Positions 23,399 to 37,200 of a stretch of 64,000 bases of DNA are shown piece by piece; position 1 is the first letter of the stretch, and each line of letters begins with the position of its first letter. The notes under the pieces are model-generated. The model had not been told where the DNA came from. It saw nothing but the letters and a program-made list of their open reading frames with translations, and searched no databases. Source of the DNA: Dioscorea cayenensis subsp. rotundata. Taxonomy: Eukaryota > Streptophyta > Magnoliopsida > Dioscoreales > Dioscoreaceae. Made by a program: the position numbers and the translations under genes. The stretch lies in contig NC_052475.1 of NCBI RefSeq assembly GCF_009730915.1, positions 17,453,430-17,517,429 on the forward strand, in the 5' to 3' direction.

Positions 23399-26300
23399 AA
23401 TAGCATGTATAGATTTTATTTGTAAATTATATATTTAATTTAATAGTATGTATATATTTTATTATTATAATAAGAGGTTTAGTAGTTATTAACTGTTCTA
23501 ATATTTTATTGCCATTTAGTTTCCTTCCACACAATTGCAACAATCAACTACTGATTGTGCTTTGACATGAATTTATAGCATTAATCAATTATTAGTAATG
23601 TATGTATATAAAATTTCAGATGCATGTATATTTGTGAAGATAAAATAGTCATAATATATATGAAATCATGTAAAAGAACATGAAGTAAAAAAGGAATAAA
23701 TAAGATTACTCATTGTTCATTCCGAATTTCTCCTCAAGACAAGGAGTTTGGAAAGAACAAAAAATTTATAAATACCGGTCTTAATTATTAAAAAAATATT
23801 ACAATTATTCAATCTTTAATTAAAAAAAATGACAATAAACTATTATATTCCTAGTTGTTAAAACTTTAAAGACCTGATTTTTTTTTAATAAAAATATATA
23901 TTTATTTTGAATGGGTGCATTCAATTTTTTTTAAATTTTTTGTATTTACAAAAACGACAAGCACCACCCTGTAAAAAAAATTATCAGGGGATAGACACTT
24001 ATAAAGGGCACCTCAATTACCTATGCCACGTGTATGTTTATGATATGTTCATGAGAAGTGATTTTAAATGGGAAAGCGGGGGAAGTACCATTTCGTTTAA
24101 GTGGGAAAAAATAATATCACTCATGACATTTTTTATGTTCATTTTGTCGTAAAAATGAGAATAGAAACGGAGAATTTATGTGTTATATGAAGTTGTATGA
24201 GTTCAAAAAAGATTTTGGAAACAAGGGGAAGTGAGTTTTTATAAATTGATTCACTTGCATTCACTTTAGTGAAAAAAATATAAAAATAAATTTAACTCAA
24301 AATTCACTTTAAATAAAAGTTAGGACAAATAAACATATGAAATGAAGAAAGTTAACCCATTTCTCCACTTTAGTTCAAATAAATAGGTTCTTAGAAAAAT
24401 TTAAAAAATTAAACTGAGGTAATAAATTTTTCATTCTATACCACCGATCTTGTCTTTCCCACTATTGCATTGGCTACCTGTGGCTTGATGGTGCATGCAC
24501 TTTTTCTTTGAACTTTCTCAACCGTTCATAATTTACTAATATAAGAACTACATATTTTACTTAAAATGCACACAACCTATTAATTAAGAAGCCAATAAAT
24601 ATAAATACTTAAACAAAAATCTAAGAAAAATCAAAGAAAGATTCTTTTTAGATATATTTGACAAAACAAGAACAGGAGGTTTAATTATTTAAATAGGATT
24701 GATTAGGAAATTGTCGGTTGGATTAATGATACCTTCCATCGTAGTTAATTAACCAGGGTCCCACCACTTCCTTTGCTCACAGCAACTATAATTTTTTTTA
24801 ACTAAATAATTAAGATCTTATTCATATTTCAAACTTTTATTATTTTAAAATTTAAAAATAATTCAAAGGTGTATCGTTATTATCAGAATTATATTTACTT
24901 CCATGTTGTGCATGGTTGGTTGTATCTGTTTTTGTTAGTTTTTTTTTTGAGTGTACACCTCTAATGTTTTTGAAATTCTTATTATTATCTTGTATTAATA
25001 TATATGATTTATTTATATTATTAAAAATCAAAATACTTTATTTTTTTAAAATTATAACAAATATATAACATAGAAGATATATATACATATTATTTTTAAA
25101 AAATATGGATAAATTATTTTTAAATTATTTAAAAATAACAATACAACACACGCTAAACAACAACAAAGTCTATCGAAGAGGATTATATAATTAAAAATCT
25201 TATATATATATATATATGAAAAAGAATTCGTGGATTTTTTTTGTTACAACAATAAGTAAATGACAACATATTTGACTTTCATGCAATATGTCCACGTTTG
25301 AAATGTAAAAAAGTGTGTAGTGTTCCGGTGATTTTGTTTTAAAAAAAAAATATTAAAAAAAAAATATGAAAAGATGTGGGCAAATACTGAAAGAAATGAG
25401 GTGGTAACCGGCTGGCGACGGTAATGGAAAGGACAAGTGTAGGTGGAGGGGGGACAGAACGCCGACAAAGGCCAACCGAGTCACATGAATGTCTCCGGGG
25501 ACCAACTAAAACGAGTCTGACGCGTTCTACGAACTAAATCGCGTTTCCCATCCTTTGGTTGGGAAACGCGATACGGCTTTTTTGGATTTACATATTGGTC
25601 CCTTGTGTTTTTTGAAATTATTTATTGTCCTCACACTATAAAATTGACGTTATTTTATTTTAAAGTCTAATCAAACTCTAAAATCGAATAATTAAATAGG
25701 AAAACTTGTTAACTGATCTTAAATTTAATTTTTAAAATAAATTTAAATAAAAATATCATATATATATATATACATATATTCCTTTTATATTTTGTTGTCA
25801 CAAAATCACATCATAATGTTTTGAACAAACTAACTTCAATTTCAATTATTTAGGTAATAATTTATTTTATCTTAATAATATATGCAAGTCTGTCAAGTCA
25901 CAACATACACTAATATCACAGATTCACAATAGCTAATTAAAAAGTTATTTAACTTTCACCAGTAAATTTAAAGATTTATCTTTCTTATAAAATATCAAAA
26001 TATGTTTAATCGTTAGTGTATAAATATATATAGAAATTTATTTATTTAAAAAAAAATAAAAAAAAAACAAAAATCACCAACATACCAACTTTTATTTTAT
26101 ATCTCAACCACAAATTGAATTGAGAAAACTAAAGTCACTTGATTTTTTTTTGTTTTTTGGGCGTGGGAGTCAAATAATCTGACTTCTCGGGTAGCGTCAG
26201 TGTGTCACTATTTATAGCCAAGAAAAAAAAAACCTTAAAAAAAAATTACATAATTTAAAAAAAAAATAGAGAAACGCGTTTGAAAATCAGAAGTTAATAA

Positions 26301-26440
26301 TAGTCCAAAAGAAAAGCGAGGAAGGGAAACGGAAACGAGAGCGTTGGGGGGAGAGGGACAAGGGTGGGGCCCAATCGGCGGGGAGGCAGCCATCCACCGC
26401 TCCCCTTGTCTGCTACCATCCCGCACGCTCGCATCTCCCT
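23399..26440. other. AT-rich intergenic DNA with one GC-rich palindrome
   Basis: No gene recognised. A GC-richer island at about 25400-25580 contains a perfect 13-bp inverted repeat, ATCGCGTTTCCCA at 25538-25550 and its complement at 25560-25572, with a 9-base loop. Elsewhere there are AT tracts and homopolymers. The last few hundred bases are probably Aux/IAA promoter. Confidence 0.4.
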
Positions 26441-26444
26441 CTCC

Positions 26445-26472
26445 ACACGTGTCACTCTCCCCGCCTTATATA
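26445..26472 (+). promoter_or_regulatory. Probable Aux/IAA core promoter: G-box and TATA box
   Basis: The palindrome ACACGTGT (G-box core CACGTG) lies at 26445-26452 and TATATA at 26467-26472. A CT-rich leader leads to the start codon 84 bases past the TATA box. G-boxes bind bZIP or bHLH factors in general, and which factor acts here is unknown. I saw no TGTCTC auxin-response element close by. Confidence 0.5.
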
Positions 26473-26555
26473 CCCCCCCTCATCCTCTCCCTTCCATCTC
26501 TCCGTCTCTCCCTCCCAACCAAACCCTAACCCCCACCACCACCAACACCACCACC

Positions 26556-28540
26556 ATGTCCACCGACACTGCAAGAAGCTCTACGGAATCCAACGTCTCC
26601 GGCCTCGACTACGAGGAGACCGAGCTCAAGCTTGCCCTCCCTGGTGCCTCTCGCCCTCCCGCCGCTGACGTCGACCGCAAGCGTGGCTTCTCGGAGACCG
26701 TCGCCGAACTCTCCCTTGGAGCTTCTCGCACTGACTCCCCTAACGGCGATTGCTCCGATGACTCTCAGACCTCCGTTGCCGGGAAACCTCCTGCCGCCAA
26801 GTGAGTCTCTTGCTTTTGATGGATTCGGCCCTTTGGTTGTCTGTAGTGTTTTATTGGTTGTTTCATTACTGGTATACCTGTGGTTTAGGGCGCAGGTGGT
26901 TGGGTGGCCGCCGGTGAGGAATTTCAGGAGGAACGCGCTGAAGACCTGCACCTATGTCAAGGTCGCTGTTGATGGCGCGCCGTATCTCCGGAAGGTTGAT
27001 CTTGAGACGTATGGAGGGTATGAGCAGCTGCTGGCTTCCCTCCAGGATATGTTCTCCTGTTTCACCATTCGTATGTCAATTGAGCCTGATCTCCTGTTGA
27101 TTTGATTCTAATGTGTTTGCTTGTTGGTGATGGTGGTTTTGAACGTGATTGTATTTGCAGGCAAGTATCACACTGAGAGTAAGCTTGTGGATCCTGTGAA
27201 TGGGACGGAGTATGTGCCGACGTATGAGGACAAGGATGGTGACTGGATGCTTGTGGGCGATGTTCCATGGAAGTGAGTATCGTTTTACTTTTCTGGTTAT
27301 ATTGGATGAAAAGTCTGTATTTTGTCATCTATTTCCATGTCCTTGATGCAAATTTGCAGCTTTAGGTAACATATCTGTTGATTTAGAGCCTTTGATGTGT
27401 TAATTGTGTAAGCTTGAATATGTATAGTTTCTGCTTGTTGTGTTGTAATTACTTACAAGATAATGATGTTCTGAGTATTCAAGATTGGACAAAGAAATTG
27501 TAGATAAGAATTAATGTTATCAACCAGATTTGCAGTTATGAGGGAAGTGGTTGGGTGAATTTCTGGATTTCCGACATTAGGTAAAATCTGAATATGTTTA
27601 GGATCTGATTGGAGAAAGTTTGAGAGATGTAAGAAATGCCTCTGCACAATGAAAGCAGGATCAATAAAGCTGTTAGTCCTAGTATACCCATTGCTTTGTG
27701 CTTTTTGAACGATCCACCTTCTCTCCGTGGGGTTTGATCACTCATGTTGTATTTGATGGATGTTACTGTTTGATTTTTATTTTTATTTTTGTTGAGATTG
27801 TATTATATGATTTGATCTGGGAAGAGAGATATTTCTTCACCAGATTTTGTTACTCTTTTGTTGATTGAGAGGTATAAATATACACAACCACATATGCTGA
27901 TGTTGCCATGACCGATCATCTTCTCATGCTCCTAGAAAACAAGGCTTTTCTACTTCAGTGTGGTTTTATGGATCTGATTCCATCTTTTTATTTTGCAACG
28001 TGTTCAAAATTGTGAAATCCATGATATGTGATGACAAGCATTTCATTTCACATATAATATAAGTTAGCCATAGATGCTACTCAGTTTGAAACTTTCCGCA
28101 AACCTTACTATTGAAATCCTCCCCGAATTAGCCTTTTTTTTCCTTGTCAATTGATACGTTTATGTTCTGAGCTTTACATCAATGTATTTCTGGCAGTTCT
28201 GACCAATTATTTATCATTTGCAGAATGTTTGTGGCATCATGTAAGCGCATCCGGTTAATGAAAAGCTCCGAGGCTGTCAATTTAGGTAATCAAACTTTTA
28301 AAATTTTAATTTACTTTGTTTTCCTTGAATACAAATGAAATTTGTGAGAGCATGCACATTTAAATTCATGTAAATATGCAAAATCCTTGATCACAAAAAT
28401 GCGCAAATCCTAGAAATTCAGCATCGGAAGTTAAAGCACATCTGTTGTAATGAGCTAAATTGAGCTTAACCATTTGGCCTGTTGATTTTCTTGTGATTGC
28501 AGCTCCAAGAGAAACTACTGGATGCACAAAAACACGATGA
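26556..28540 (+). CDS. Aux/IAA auxin-response repressor
   Basis: Five exons with GT-AG introns: 26556-26800, 26889-27070, 27161-27272, 28224-28285 and 28503-28540, giving 212 residues. Domain I holds the EAR repression motif LKLAL (residues 24-28). Domain II holds the degron VGWPPVR (86-92) that binds TIR1/AFB F-box proteins when auxin is present. The PB1 domain (about 102-200) has the basic face with Lys in TYVKVAVDG and the acidic OPCA motif [15 protein letters not shown] (165-179). Basic clusters DRKRGF and SCKRIRLMK suit a bipartite nuclear signal. Such proteins bind ARF factors through PB1 and recruit TOPLESS through EAR, and auxin triggers their destruction. All key motifs are intact, so this should be a normal auxin-labile repressor. 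The long intron 3 (951 bases) is the only notable structural point. I cannot assign a member number. Confidence 0.96.
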
Positions 28541-30478
28541 ACTGGGAGCTATCCGCAATTGGTACCGAGCCACATTGTACAGTGATTCCGCTTCCTTTTG
28601 TTTCTTTCTTTGTTTTGCGATTTTGAGGGATCGGAAATAAGCTGTTGTAGTTACCATTTTGTGTTTTGGTTTGATGAGAAATACAAATACATACCTTACA
28701 ATTAATTGTGTGTGTTATGTTGTCAATAAGAACAAGACATTGTTGTCCAAGTGAAGTTAAAACTTGTGTTCATCCTGCTAAAATCTCAACTTGTTTCAAC
28801 ATTCCATAATCTTCCAGGGTTATCTGTGCTTGTGATTTTTGCTAGCATTTGATAGCAAATGGTTTATATGCCTTTTGTTTTGGCCTTCAAATTCTCAAAT
28901 TGTTTTATAAGTGAACAATCATCTGTATGGATCAAAACCCTTTATTTATGGATCAGGATTCAAAGATCTTGGATCAAGCTCTTTGGTTTTTAGTATTAAT
29001 GGTATGTTTTGGCTTTTAATTGGGAAATAATGCGCTAATATAAAAAGTTGTGTGTTTTCTTTAATGATAAACAACATTAGATAATTTAAACTAATCAAAT
29101 ATAACCAAATGGCGGGGGCTTTGTAAGAAACCAAAATACAAAGATTATTATTAATGGGTTGAAGACCATATCTCGAGGCAACTAGTGATTAGAACGATCT
29201 GGTTTACCATCTTATCCACGACCATTCTTTGTCAGACGGTGATGGTTCACCGTACGGTTGGACCCCACATTAACAGTGTGGCAGTGATGCGACACCCAAA
29301 CAAACAACCCCAAAGACCTTTTTTTCAAAAACATCCGTAAAATTCCTAAATCACGTAACTATACTTTTAAAAGTTTTGAATTTCTTATTTTTATATAAAT
29401 TTCCAACATCTAGTTTGTAACATCCACATATATTCATAAACTTTTGGGCAAAAAAAAAAAAAATGCAATTAAGATATTAACAAGAGTTATTATGCACCCA
29501 AAAAGATGGACAACTAAATTAAATTTATGAATCAAACGCCGATCAAAGGACACAACTCAACGGTCCAGATGTCAACGGGCGGTGTTGGCGCACGGTAGTT
29601 AACGTACGCCACGGCGCACCATTTGTATATTCTTCCTGTCGGGGAGTGAGTTCCGATGGGAGCTCTGGTTTTCCGGTGTAAAAGTTGGGAGGGGGAAATT
29701 ATTGGAAAGCCACTTCCACTCGTCCCAAGAAGGAGCTCTCCAGATCTATCTCTTCCAATTTGATCTCACCGGGGCTGCTGATCGACAGCTAGCACTCACG
29801 TTCTCGTTCTAATCCGTTGTTTTGGATCGAGATTTCAGTTCTGGATCTCCAGATTCATGCCTTTCTGGTGATTTCTAGGGTTTGTATTTCTTCCTTGTGA
29901 TCATAGCTTCTTTGGTTTTATTTTATTTTATTTTTTTTTGCCCGTTTTGGTAGTGTTATTATATGGATGGTAGGAATTTAGATTTTTAATGGTTTATTGT
30001 TTTTATGTCGCTGGCATTGCTGAAATCTAGGGTTTTTGGCTTGGATTCTCTCCTCTCATTGCATTTCTTGTGATTTTCAGGTTTGCATTGGTTTGTTATG
30101 AAATAGGTGTGACAAACTTAGCTACTTTGTCTTGTTTCTTCTTTGATGGTTGAGTTTTAGGGTTTGTTTGGCCCTCTTTTCCAGCTCCCAGGGCATTTGC
30201 CTTAAAGCCTTCAAGGAAAGGTTCAAGCTTTTGGCTCCACTGATCTCTCAGCTACAGTACGGACAAATACTATTCCAAAAATTTGCCTTCTGTTAAGGTA
30301 GATCAAGGTTTTAGCTGAAGCTAAAATCGTCCTTTTGGTCTTAAACTATCTTGATAATTTATCTTCTTGGAGCAAGAGATCTAGGGTTTGAGCTTCAGGA
30401 CTCCACTTCTTCTAATTGAATTTGTGAGCCCTGCACTCTCTGATGGCGATTTAGGGATTCTTACATATTTTTGACACA
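28541..30478. other. Aux/IAA 3' region and PP2A B' promoter and leader
   Basis: After the Aux/IAA 3' UTR there is ~900 bases of non-coding sequence. A GC-richer segment at about 29540-29700 likely marks the next promoter. The long leader from about 29700 to 30478 probably contains a 5'-UTR intron, as is common for this family, but I could not fix its splice sites. The minus-strand open frame at 28946-29134 is not convincing. Confidence 0.45.
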
Positions 30479-33221
30479 ATGTGGAAGCAGTTCCTCAGCA
30501 AATTGCCTCATAAGTCTTCAAAATCTAGCGTTGGTTCAGATTCAACACAAAACCATTTTGGCAGTAATGCCACAAATTCAGGAAGCTCGATCCAACGAAG
30601 TGTAAGCGGTGGTAATGCTGTTTCTGGACGCACGGCTGCCACTGTTAAGCGAATGTCTTCTGCCATCTTCCCATCGAGTGTGGTTGCTGGTATTGAGCCT
30701 CTTTTATCATTCAAAGATGTACCCAACCATGAAAAGCCTAACCTTTTCATCAGCAAATTGAATCTTTGCTGTGTTGTCTTTGATTTTTCCAACCCAAATA
30801 AGAACTCCGTTGAAAAGGATTTGAAGCATCAGACCCTTATGGATCTTGCTGAATATGTCAGTACCACTACCACTCGATTCACTGAGCCTATGATTGCTGC
30901 AAGCTGTAAGATGTTTGCTGCCAACTTGTTCAGGGTTTTTACTCCAAATAATCGATCTAATTCATCTGGTGGTGGGGAGAATGAAGAAGAAGAGCCTATG
31001 TTTGACCCATCTTGGTCCCATTTGCAGGGAGTCTATGATTTACTACTTCGGTTTATTGCTTCCTCCTCTCTTGATGCGAAGGTTGGGAAGAAATATGTAG
31101 ATCATTCTTTCATCTTGAGATTGCTTGAGCTCTTTGATTCAGAGGATCCAAGAGAAAGGGAATGCTTGAAAACAATCTTGCACAGGATTTATGGGAAGTT
31201 CATGGTCCACCGGCCCTTTATCCGTAAGGCTGTAAGCAATATTTTCTATAAATTTGTCTTTGAGACAGACAGGCATAATGGGATTGCTGAACTGTTGGAG
31301 GTTTTTGGAAGTGTTGTTAGTGGGTTTGCTTTGCCACTGAAGGAGGAACACAAGATCTTTCTGTGGAGAACTTTGATACCTCTGCATAAACCAAGGTCTG
31401 TGGGTGTCTACCTTCAGCAGCTGACGTTTTGTGTGTCCCAATTTGTAGAGAAGGAGCCAAAGCTAGCAAGTACTGTGATTATGGGCCTGCTGAAATATTG
31501 GCCTGTGACAAATAGTCAGAAAGAGGTGATGTTCTTGAGTGAGTTGGAAGAGGTTTTAGAAGCCACCAACATGGCTGAGTTCCAGAAGTGTATGATTCCA
31601 TTGTTTAGGCGGATCGGATATTGTCTCAGCAGCTCCCACTTTCAGGTAATCCATTTATTGCCTTAATATAAGTCAGTTAACATTACATGTGCGTCTAGTA
31701 GAATCATTACCTATTGTATTTCTTTTCAAACTTGAGTTGTTAAGGCAGTCCATTTCATTGAACTAATAAGTTTTCTTTTATCCTTTTGTTAACTTTGCCA
31801 TTCTACTCTGGTGGTTCTTTAGAGGATATAGCGATTGTTTTTCTTTTGTAACTATCCCTGTGGTAAATAACCTTTTATGGGTTTTATTTCATAGTCTGGT
31901 TGACAACCTGACTAATAGAAAAGTGGAAAGAGCAACTCTTTTCTCCACCTACAAGTATTAAGCTCTTTAATGCATGATTTAAAGGTTACTGAAAGAAGAG
32001 TATAACATGATTTTGCATGGATAGTTATGTGATTGCATAGACAAAAAGAATACACTGAATATTTCTCCAGAGTTATGATAGTATGAGGTTTTTTTTTTAT
32101 GGTGGGTGATAACTTGACAATTTCACGAGGATTTACATTTTGGTGGGAGACAATTTGACAATTTTTTTTTCTTTGACTGCTAGTCTTTGTTTTTCACATA
32201 TTTAAATCCTACTTTGGACAGAGATGTGTTTAGTTTTTTTCTTGGTTGCAATGCTGAACATGGATCCCCATTACACTATGCATTCATGTTGGTGAAAATG
32301 ATTCTGGATGAGATTGTTGTTACTTTTATAGTTTGGATGTTCATATAGTGGAGAGATGCCCTTTGTATTAAGGGCTACTTCATGTGGTCAGAATGATTAT
32401 CCCAAGTTCCAACTGGTCTAAACCCTTGTGAAAATTTCCGTTCACATGTAACAATCTTTTTTGGCACTAGGAAATGGTAACACCAGACAAAATTAGTTGG
32501 GGTGGAAGAAAATAAATAAAAACTATTAAGAGAAGGTAAGCAAAGAAGAACCCTTTTTGCATCTGCTATGAATTGAAATGTGGAGGGTGGAAATCATTAA
32601 ATACAGTGGGTGAAGATGCTTGTTGTAAGCAGAAGAAATTGGGTGGCAAATAAGAAATATTGTCTTCTAAGGTTCTGCACATGATTTTGCTTTTTCTTTT
32701 TCTCCTTTTTGAAGGTTAGTTAATAGAAGCGTGTCTTGTTCACTAGACCAGTAATTTTGAAGGTTGATTGATGGAAAGAAACACCATAAGTTAATTGTTC
32801 AACTAGTTGGGTTTTTTCCCGTTAGTATCTGAGGCCCACCCACGTCTTTCAGGTTGCAGAACGGGCTTTATTCTTGTGGAACAACGACCATATAGTCACT
32901 CTTGTGGCCCATAACCGACAAGTGATAATGCCCCTCATCTTCCCAGCCTTAGAGAGGAATATTCAAAGTCATTGGAACCAAGCTGTTCTAAATGTAACAC
33001 TGAATGTGAAGAAGATGTTCGCAGAGATGGATGAAGAATTATTTTTATCCTGCGAAAGGAAGTTTGAGGAGGAAGAAGACAAGCTAATTGCATTGGAGGA
33101 AAAGCGGAGGATAACTTGGGAAAGGTTGGAGACTGCTGCTGCCTCGCAACCAGTGACCGGAAACACAGCTGTCCTGGTAACACCCATCACCACTCCTAAA
33201 ATTGCCTCCAGTTTTACTTAG
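30479..33221 (+). CDS. PP2A regulatory subunit B' (B56 family)
   Basis: Two coding exons, 30479-31645 and 32853-33221, are joined at CAG|GTAATC...TTTCAG|GTT in phase 0, giving 511 residues, normal for plant B' subunits. A Ser-rich N-terminal tail (residues 1-65, starting [15 protein letters not shown]) precedes the B56 HEAT-like domain, about 70-470. Diagnostic blocks include [84 protein letters not shown] and [18 protein letters not shown] in exon 1, then LFLWNNDHI and [10 protein letters not shown] in exon 2. B' subunits bind the PP2A A/C core and choose its substrates, often by LxxIxE motifs. An acidic coiled stretch, [15 protein letters not shown], closes the domain. No damage was seen. 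The intron holds nothing recognisable. Confidence 0.96.
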
Positions 33222-34061
33222 TTAGCCAGCGTGGTTCATCGCCATGTCGTTGCGCATGCTGTATCCTCACTACCAAACAGTGTTGAGGGTACTTGGGTGG
33301 TTTAGTAGAAGATTAATATCACTCTTTAATTTTTTTCTTTCCTCTTTAATTTTTGTTGTTGTGGGGATTTGTTGTACTTATTATGGGACTTTGCTGCTGC
33401 TCTGAAGGCAGCAAAGCAAGTTGTAATCTGTATTTTGCTATCACCAATCAATCTGTGCCATTAGCCATTTCATTCCATTGTGCCAAAGATACTAGTTGGC
33501 TTGTTTTGATTATAACTATTAACTAACAAGTTTTTTTTTTGTTCGTTTATCTATTGTTCTGTTGGTTTCCATTTTGAGTTTTTAATCCAGGTTTTAGTTG
33601 TTTGAATAAAGATTTAGAGCGTTTTCAGATATTGTATCTGCTTAAAAGTTAATTTGGGTTTGGGAGTTATGTTGTTCGTTGTGTCAGTTAATGTTTGCTG
33701 TTTTGCATGAAGAAGCTAAAAATTTAGTTTGAGTTTTTTACCTGTGGGTTTGGAATTATAGCTGGACATTGTATCTATGGCAAGTGCTTTTCGTGTTTTT
33801 TTCCTTTTTATAAATTTTAACAGGTTAAAATTGTTGTAATAAATATAATTTTGAGTCCTTTGATGATTTTTAAAGAAGGGTTGTATAAAGGTTGATAAAT
33901 AAAATTTATCTCACTAGAGTAAATAAAGATAAAAATCTTATCAGAGAAACAAAAATAAAAACAAGAAAATGAAGGAACTTACTTCTATCAAATAAATATC
34001 AAGAAAAAAAAACTTAATTAATTGATTGATAATATCGGGTAATGAAAAAAATTAAATTATC
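33222..34061. other. PP2A B' 3' UTR and intergenic DNA
   Basis: T-rich sequence typical of a plant 3' UTR runs for several hundred bases after the stop. It is followed by AT-rich non-coding DNA. No gene. Confidence 0.45.
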
Positions 34062-34240
34062 ATCCCGCAACAGTCAAGCGGTAGTGTGATTAACTCCTAT
34101 CTAGAATATCCTGTGTTCGACTCCTTTTAAAATATAGTTGAGAATGTAGGTTGTACATGGGACTCCTTTTAAAATATAGTTGAGAATGTAGGTTGTACAC
34201 GGGATCATTTGTATATATATATATATTTTAACAAATGCAA
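34062..34240 (+). mobile_element. tRNA-derived SINE fragment with internal 42-base duplication
   Basis: A-box-like CAGTCAAGCGG at 34071-34081 and consensus B box GTTCGACTCC at 34115-34124 are spaced as in a tRNA-type Pol III promoter. Next comes a 42-base direct repeat (34119-34160 and 34161-34202) reading GACTCCTTTTAAAATATAGT and onward, differing at two or three positions. The 3' end fades into a (TA)n and T-rich tract. No clear target duplication was found. Confidence 0.5.
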
Positions 34241-37200
34241 CAATATTGTTAGGATAATGCCCATAGACTGAGAATTGATTATTTGAGTCGTGTACTTTTA
34301 TCCAACGACATAGGGTTTGGGTTACAAACCCACACCCATAACCGGGTGTCTATTACCACCACTGTGTTTAGTAAGATTTGAATTCGAGACTAAATTTCTT
34401 ACATCAATCTCTTTTGTAATAGAATCAATGAAACTAGGCTATGAGTTCTTTTACTTGTCCACGATATAAAAATAAAATAAAAATAAAATAAAATAAAAAA
34501 TAATTTCCATTAAAAAGAAGAAAAAGAACATAATGCCACTACCGAAAGTTGAGAGACCCAATTCATTACAAATTATAGAAATAGACTCAAATGGTTAGGA
34601 GACAGAACAATGTTGAGATGGTAAAAAATATAAGTAATATTCTATTCATAAAGATGTATGTGGAGTGTGAGGGTGTAGGCAACGAGGAAAACAAAGCGAA
34701 CCATGAGTATGGTGCTTGTTGTCCATTTCAATGGACATGTACACTTGTAAAATTATGTGCCTTTGCCCCATTGTCCATTTTCATCTTATTATTATTATTG
34801 TTGTTGTTATATGTACAAGTGTGCGTGTACATTGAAAATGATTTCTTAAAAAAAATAAAAAAGAAATAAACGTTGAAAATGACAACTTTTATTAAAGAAT
34901 AATAATAATAGGACTAAATTATATACAAATTAGATCATTGATTTGTCGTCAATATAAAATAAAAAAATAAAAAATAATTAGATGACTCTTGACGATTCAT
35001 TTTCCTTCTTACATATATGCATTAACATCCATGCAATTTTTTTAATATCAAAATTTAAATAAACTACTATGCTTAACTGGTGTTGTGAGAAGACTTTGAA
35101 CTCTCAATTTCTTTTTTTTAAAAAAATATAGATATCACTTCCTATTGTGAGGGTGGTAACCATGCAAGTCTTTATCTCAAAAAATAAAAATTAATTTAAA
35201 TATTTAAGATATTTATTATTTAAAAAATAAATCAATCACCAAAGAAATTAATGATATAATGGTCTCATGAGACATTTAAAAGACAAGAAGTTCTACTATT
35301 TCTCTTAATCTATTGTAAGAATATATTGATATGAGAACACGAGCTCAAATTGCCCCATAAACCTGAAAACATATATTTGCATAACATGCAATAATGCACA
35401 ACTAATTAAAAGAAGAAGAAAAAAAAAACATCCTAACTGTTTTTAAGAATAATTGAGACAGAGTACATCTTTGCTAAACTTTTTCATGTACTTTGTCTTC
35501 CATCCTTTAATCATGGAAGAATTGATCAAATGCTTCACTCTCCATGAAGTCTCTCAAGCCATTATTAATCAATGGACACTTTTGATATTTTCTATTTAAA
35601 AAAAAACCATATTTTCTCTCTCTCTCTCTTTTTTTAAAAAATATATATATATATAGGATTAATTAACAAAGCCCAAGGCATGGGAGTACTTAAATTTAGT
35701 GTGATTGTATTTGCATGAAAGGGGACCTCCCATCCATCATAACCTTGTCACCTCCCTCAGTGAGCCATTATTAAGAATATTCTCTATGTCTCTCTCAACT
35801 CCTTTCTCATGTTTTGTGTTGCCTTCTTCACAGTGAGTGATGCTTCTTTTGAAACTTTCAATCCAATAACAAAGCCTTGTTCTTGCCTAAAAAGAAGATA
35901 TATATATATATATATATATATTTAGACTATTCAACAAATGCTAGTTCAAATATATAAATATATAAATATATATAAATCTCAACAAAAAACCTTCAAATTA
36001 ATTTGCTTTTATTATTTTTTTTAAATTCATGATAGAATAAAAAGTTAAACATGACTCACTAACATCTTTAAGATTTTAATTTAATTTTCTGACAGATGTG
36101 GATAACTTAAATCAAAGAACACATAAAGAGTTAATATCTTGATTCACATGCCATCACCGTGCGTGAGCTAAAGTTTGAATTTGTCTTCTCCGCAACAGAT
36201 TCATGAAAACTCTACGCAGAGAACCGATTGATACTAATAGATCAGGAGATCATTGATGATTTTTCATCATTAAATTAAATTCGGTTTTCATTAAATTTAA
36301 AACTCGTTGATTTATATTAATTAATATTGACTGCCATATAAGATCCCTCTTTACATCATAATTAATATTGGGAAGGGATGTTTGGTTTGAAGAAAGAAGT
36401 TGGGGTGATTGAATGATGGAAGTCCCTCCTTGCTAACTTTGTTGGTCCTTTGAAGATCAACAAAGATCACTCATTTGTACTATAATAATATGACAAGCTT
36501 CTTTTGTGATTCCATTGAGCATGCATGAAGGGATGGTTTCTTTATAGTTTTGGGATCTTGAAACTTGAGCTTATGATATTACTTGTAAATATATTATGAT
36601 TACTAAAAGTTCTAAACCATCATTTTACTCCATGCTTTGTGTCTTAGACATATATATAAAAAGATAAATATAAAAGGGATAAATTGATTTAAAGAAAATG
36701 ATCCTTTGAATATATCTATGTAGATAGTTTCATAGATTTGAAAGGACTATTCAAGAGGAGGAAGTGGAAACATGTGCATGCATGGATGGAAGAATAAATG
36801 AATGGAATTACGGAAGTAGAGAAGTAGGATGAATTATGAAATGAATGAAGTTCCAAGAAAATAATGATTCAAACTTAGAAACATTTTGAATAATTTAGAC
36901 AATTATGCATGCCAAGAAAGGAGTACATCACTATCACCAAAGCTTCTCATTTTGTGCAAAAAGCTTCTACTTTTCCTTCACATTGGCCTTTGGCTTTGGC
37001 TTCTAAAATTTTAGTATGTTTCTTGTGTTTTCTTTTTTGTCTTCTTGTTCTTTTTGCTCTTTCTCCATAGTAGATCTGGTTACGAGGTAAATTAAAAATA
37101 AAAAAAAAAACTATTTTCTTTTGTTCAAAATTTATTTTATTATTTTTATGTTAATTTTTAAAATTTAAATCTATTCATTAAATTATGTTTTATTTAATAT

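Noticed and set aside
26526..26951. 141-codon minus-strand frame over Aux/IAA exon 1
   Set aside because: It is antisense to a well-supported exon, GC-driven and without recognisable domains.
26632..27105. 157-codon plus frame overlapping Aux/IAA
   Set aside because: It reads through the first intron and in part out of frame. The spliced five-exon model recovers every Aux/IAA motif.
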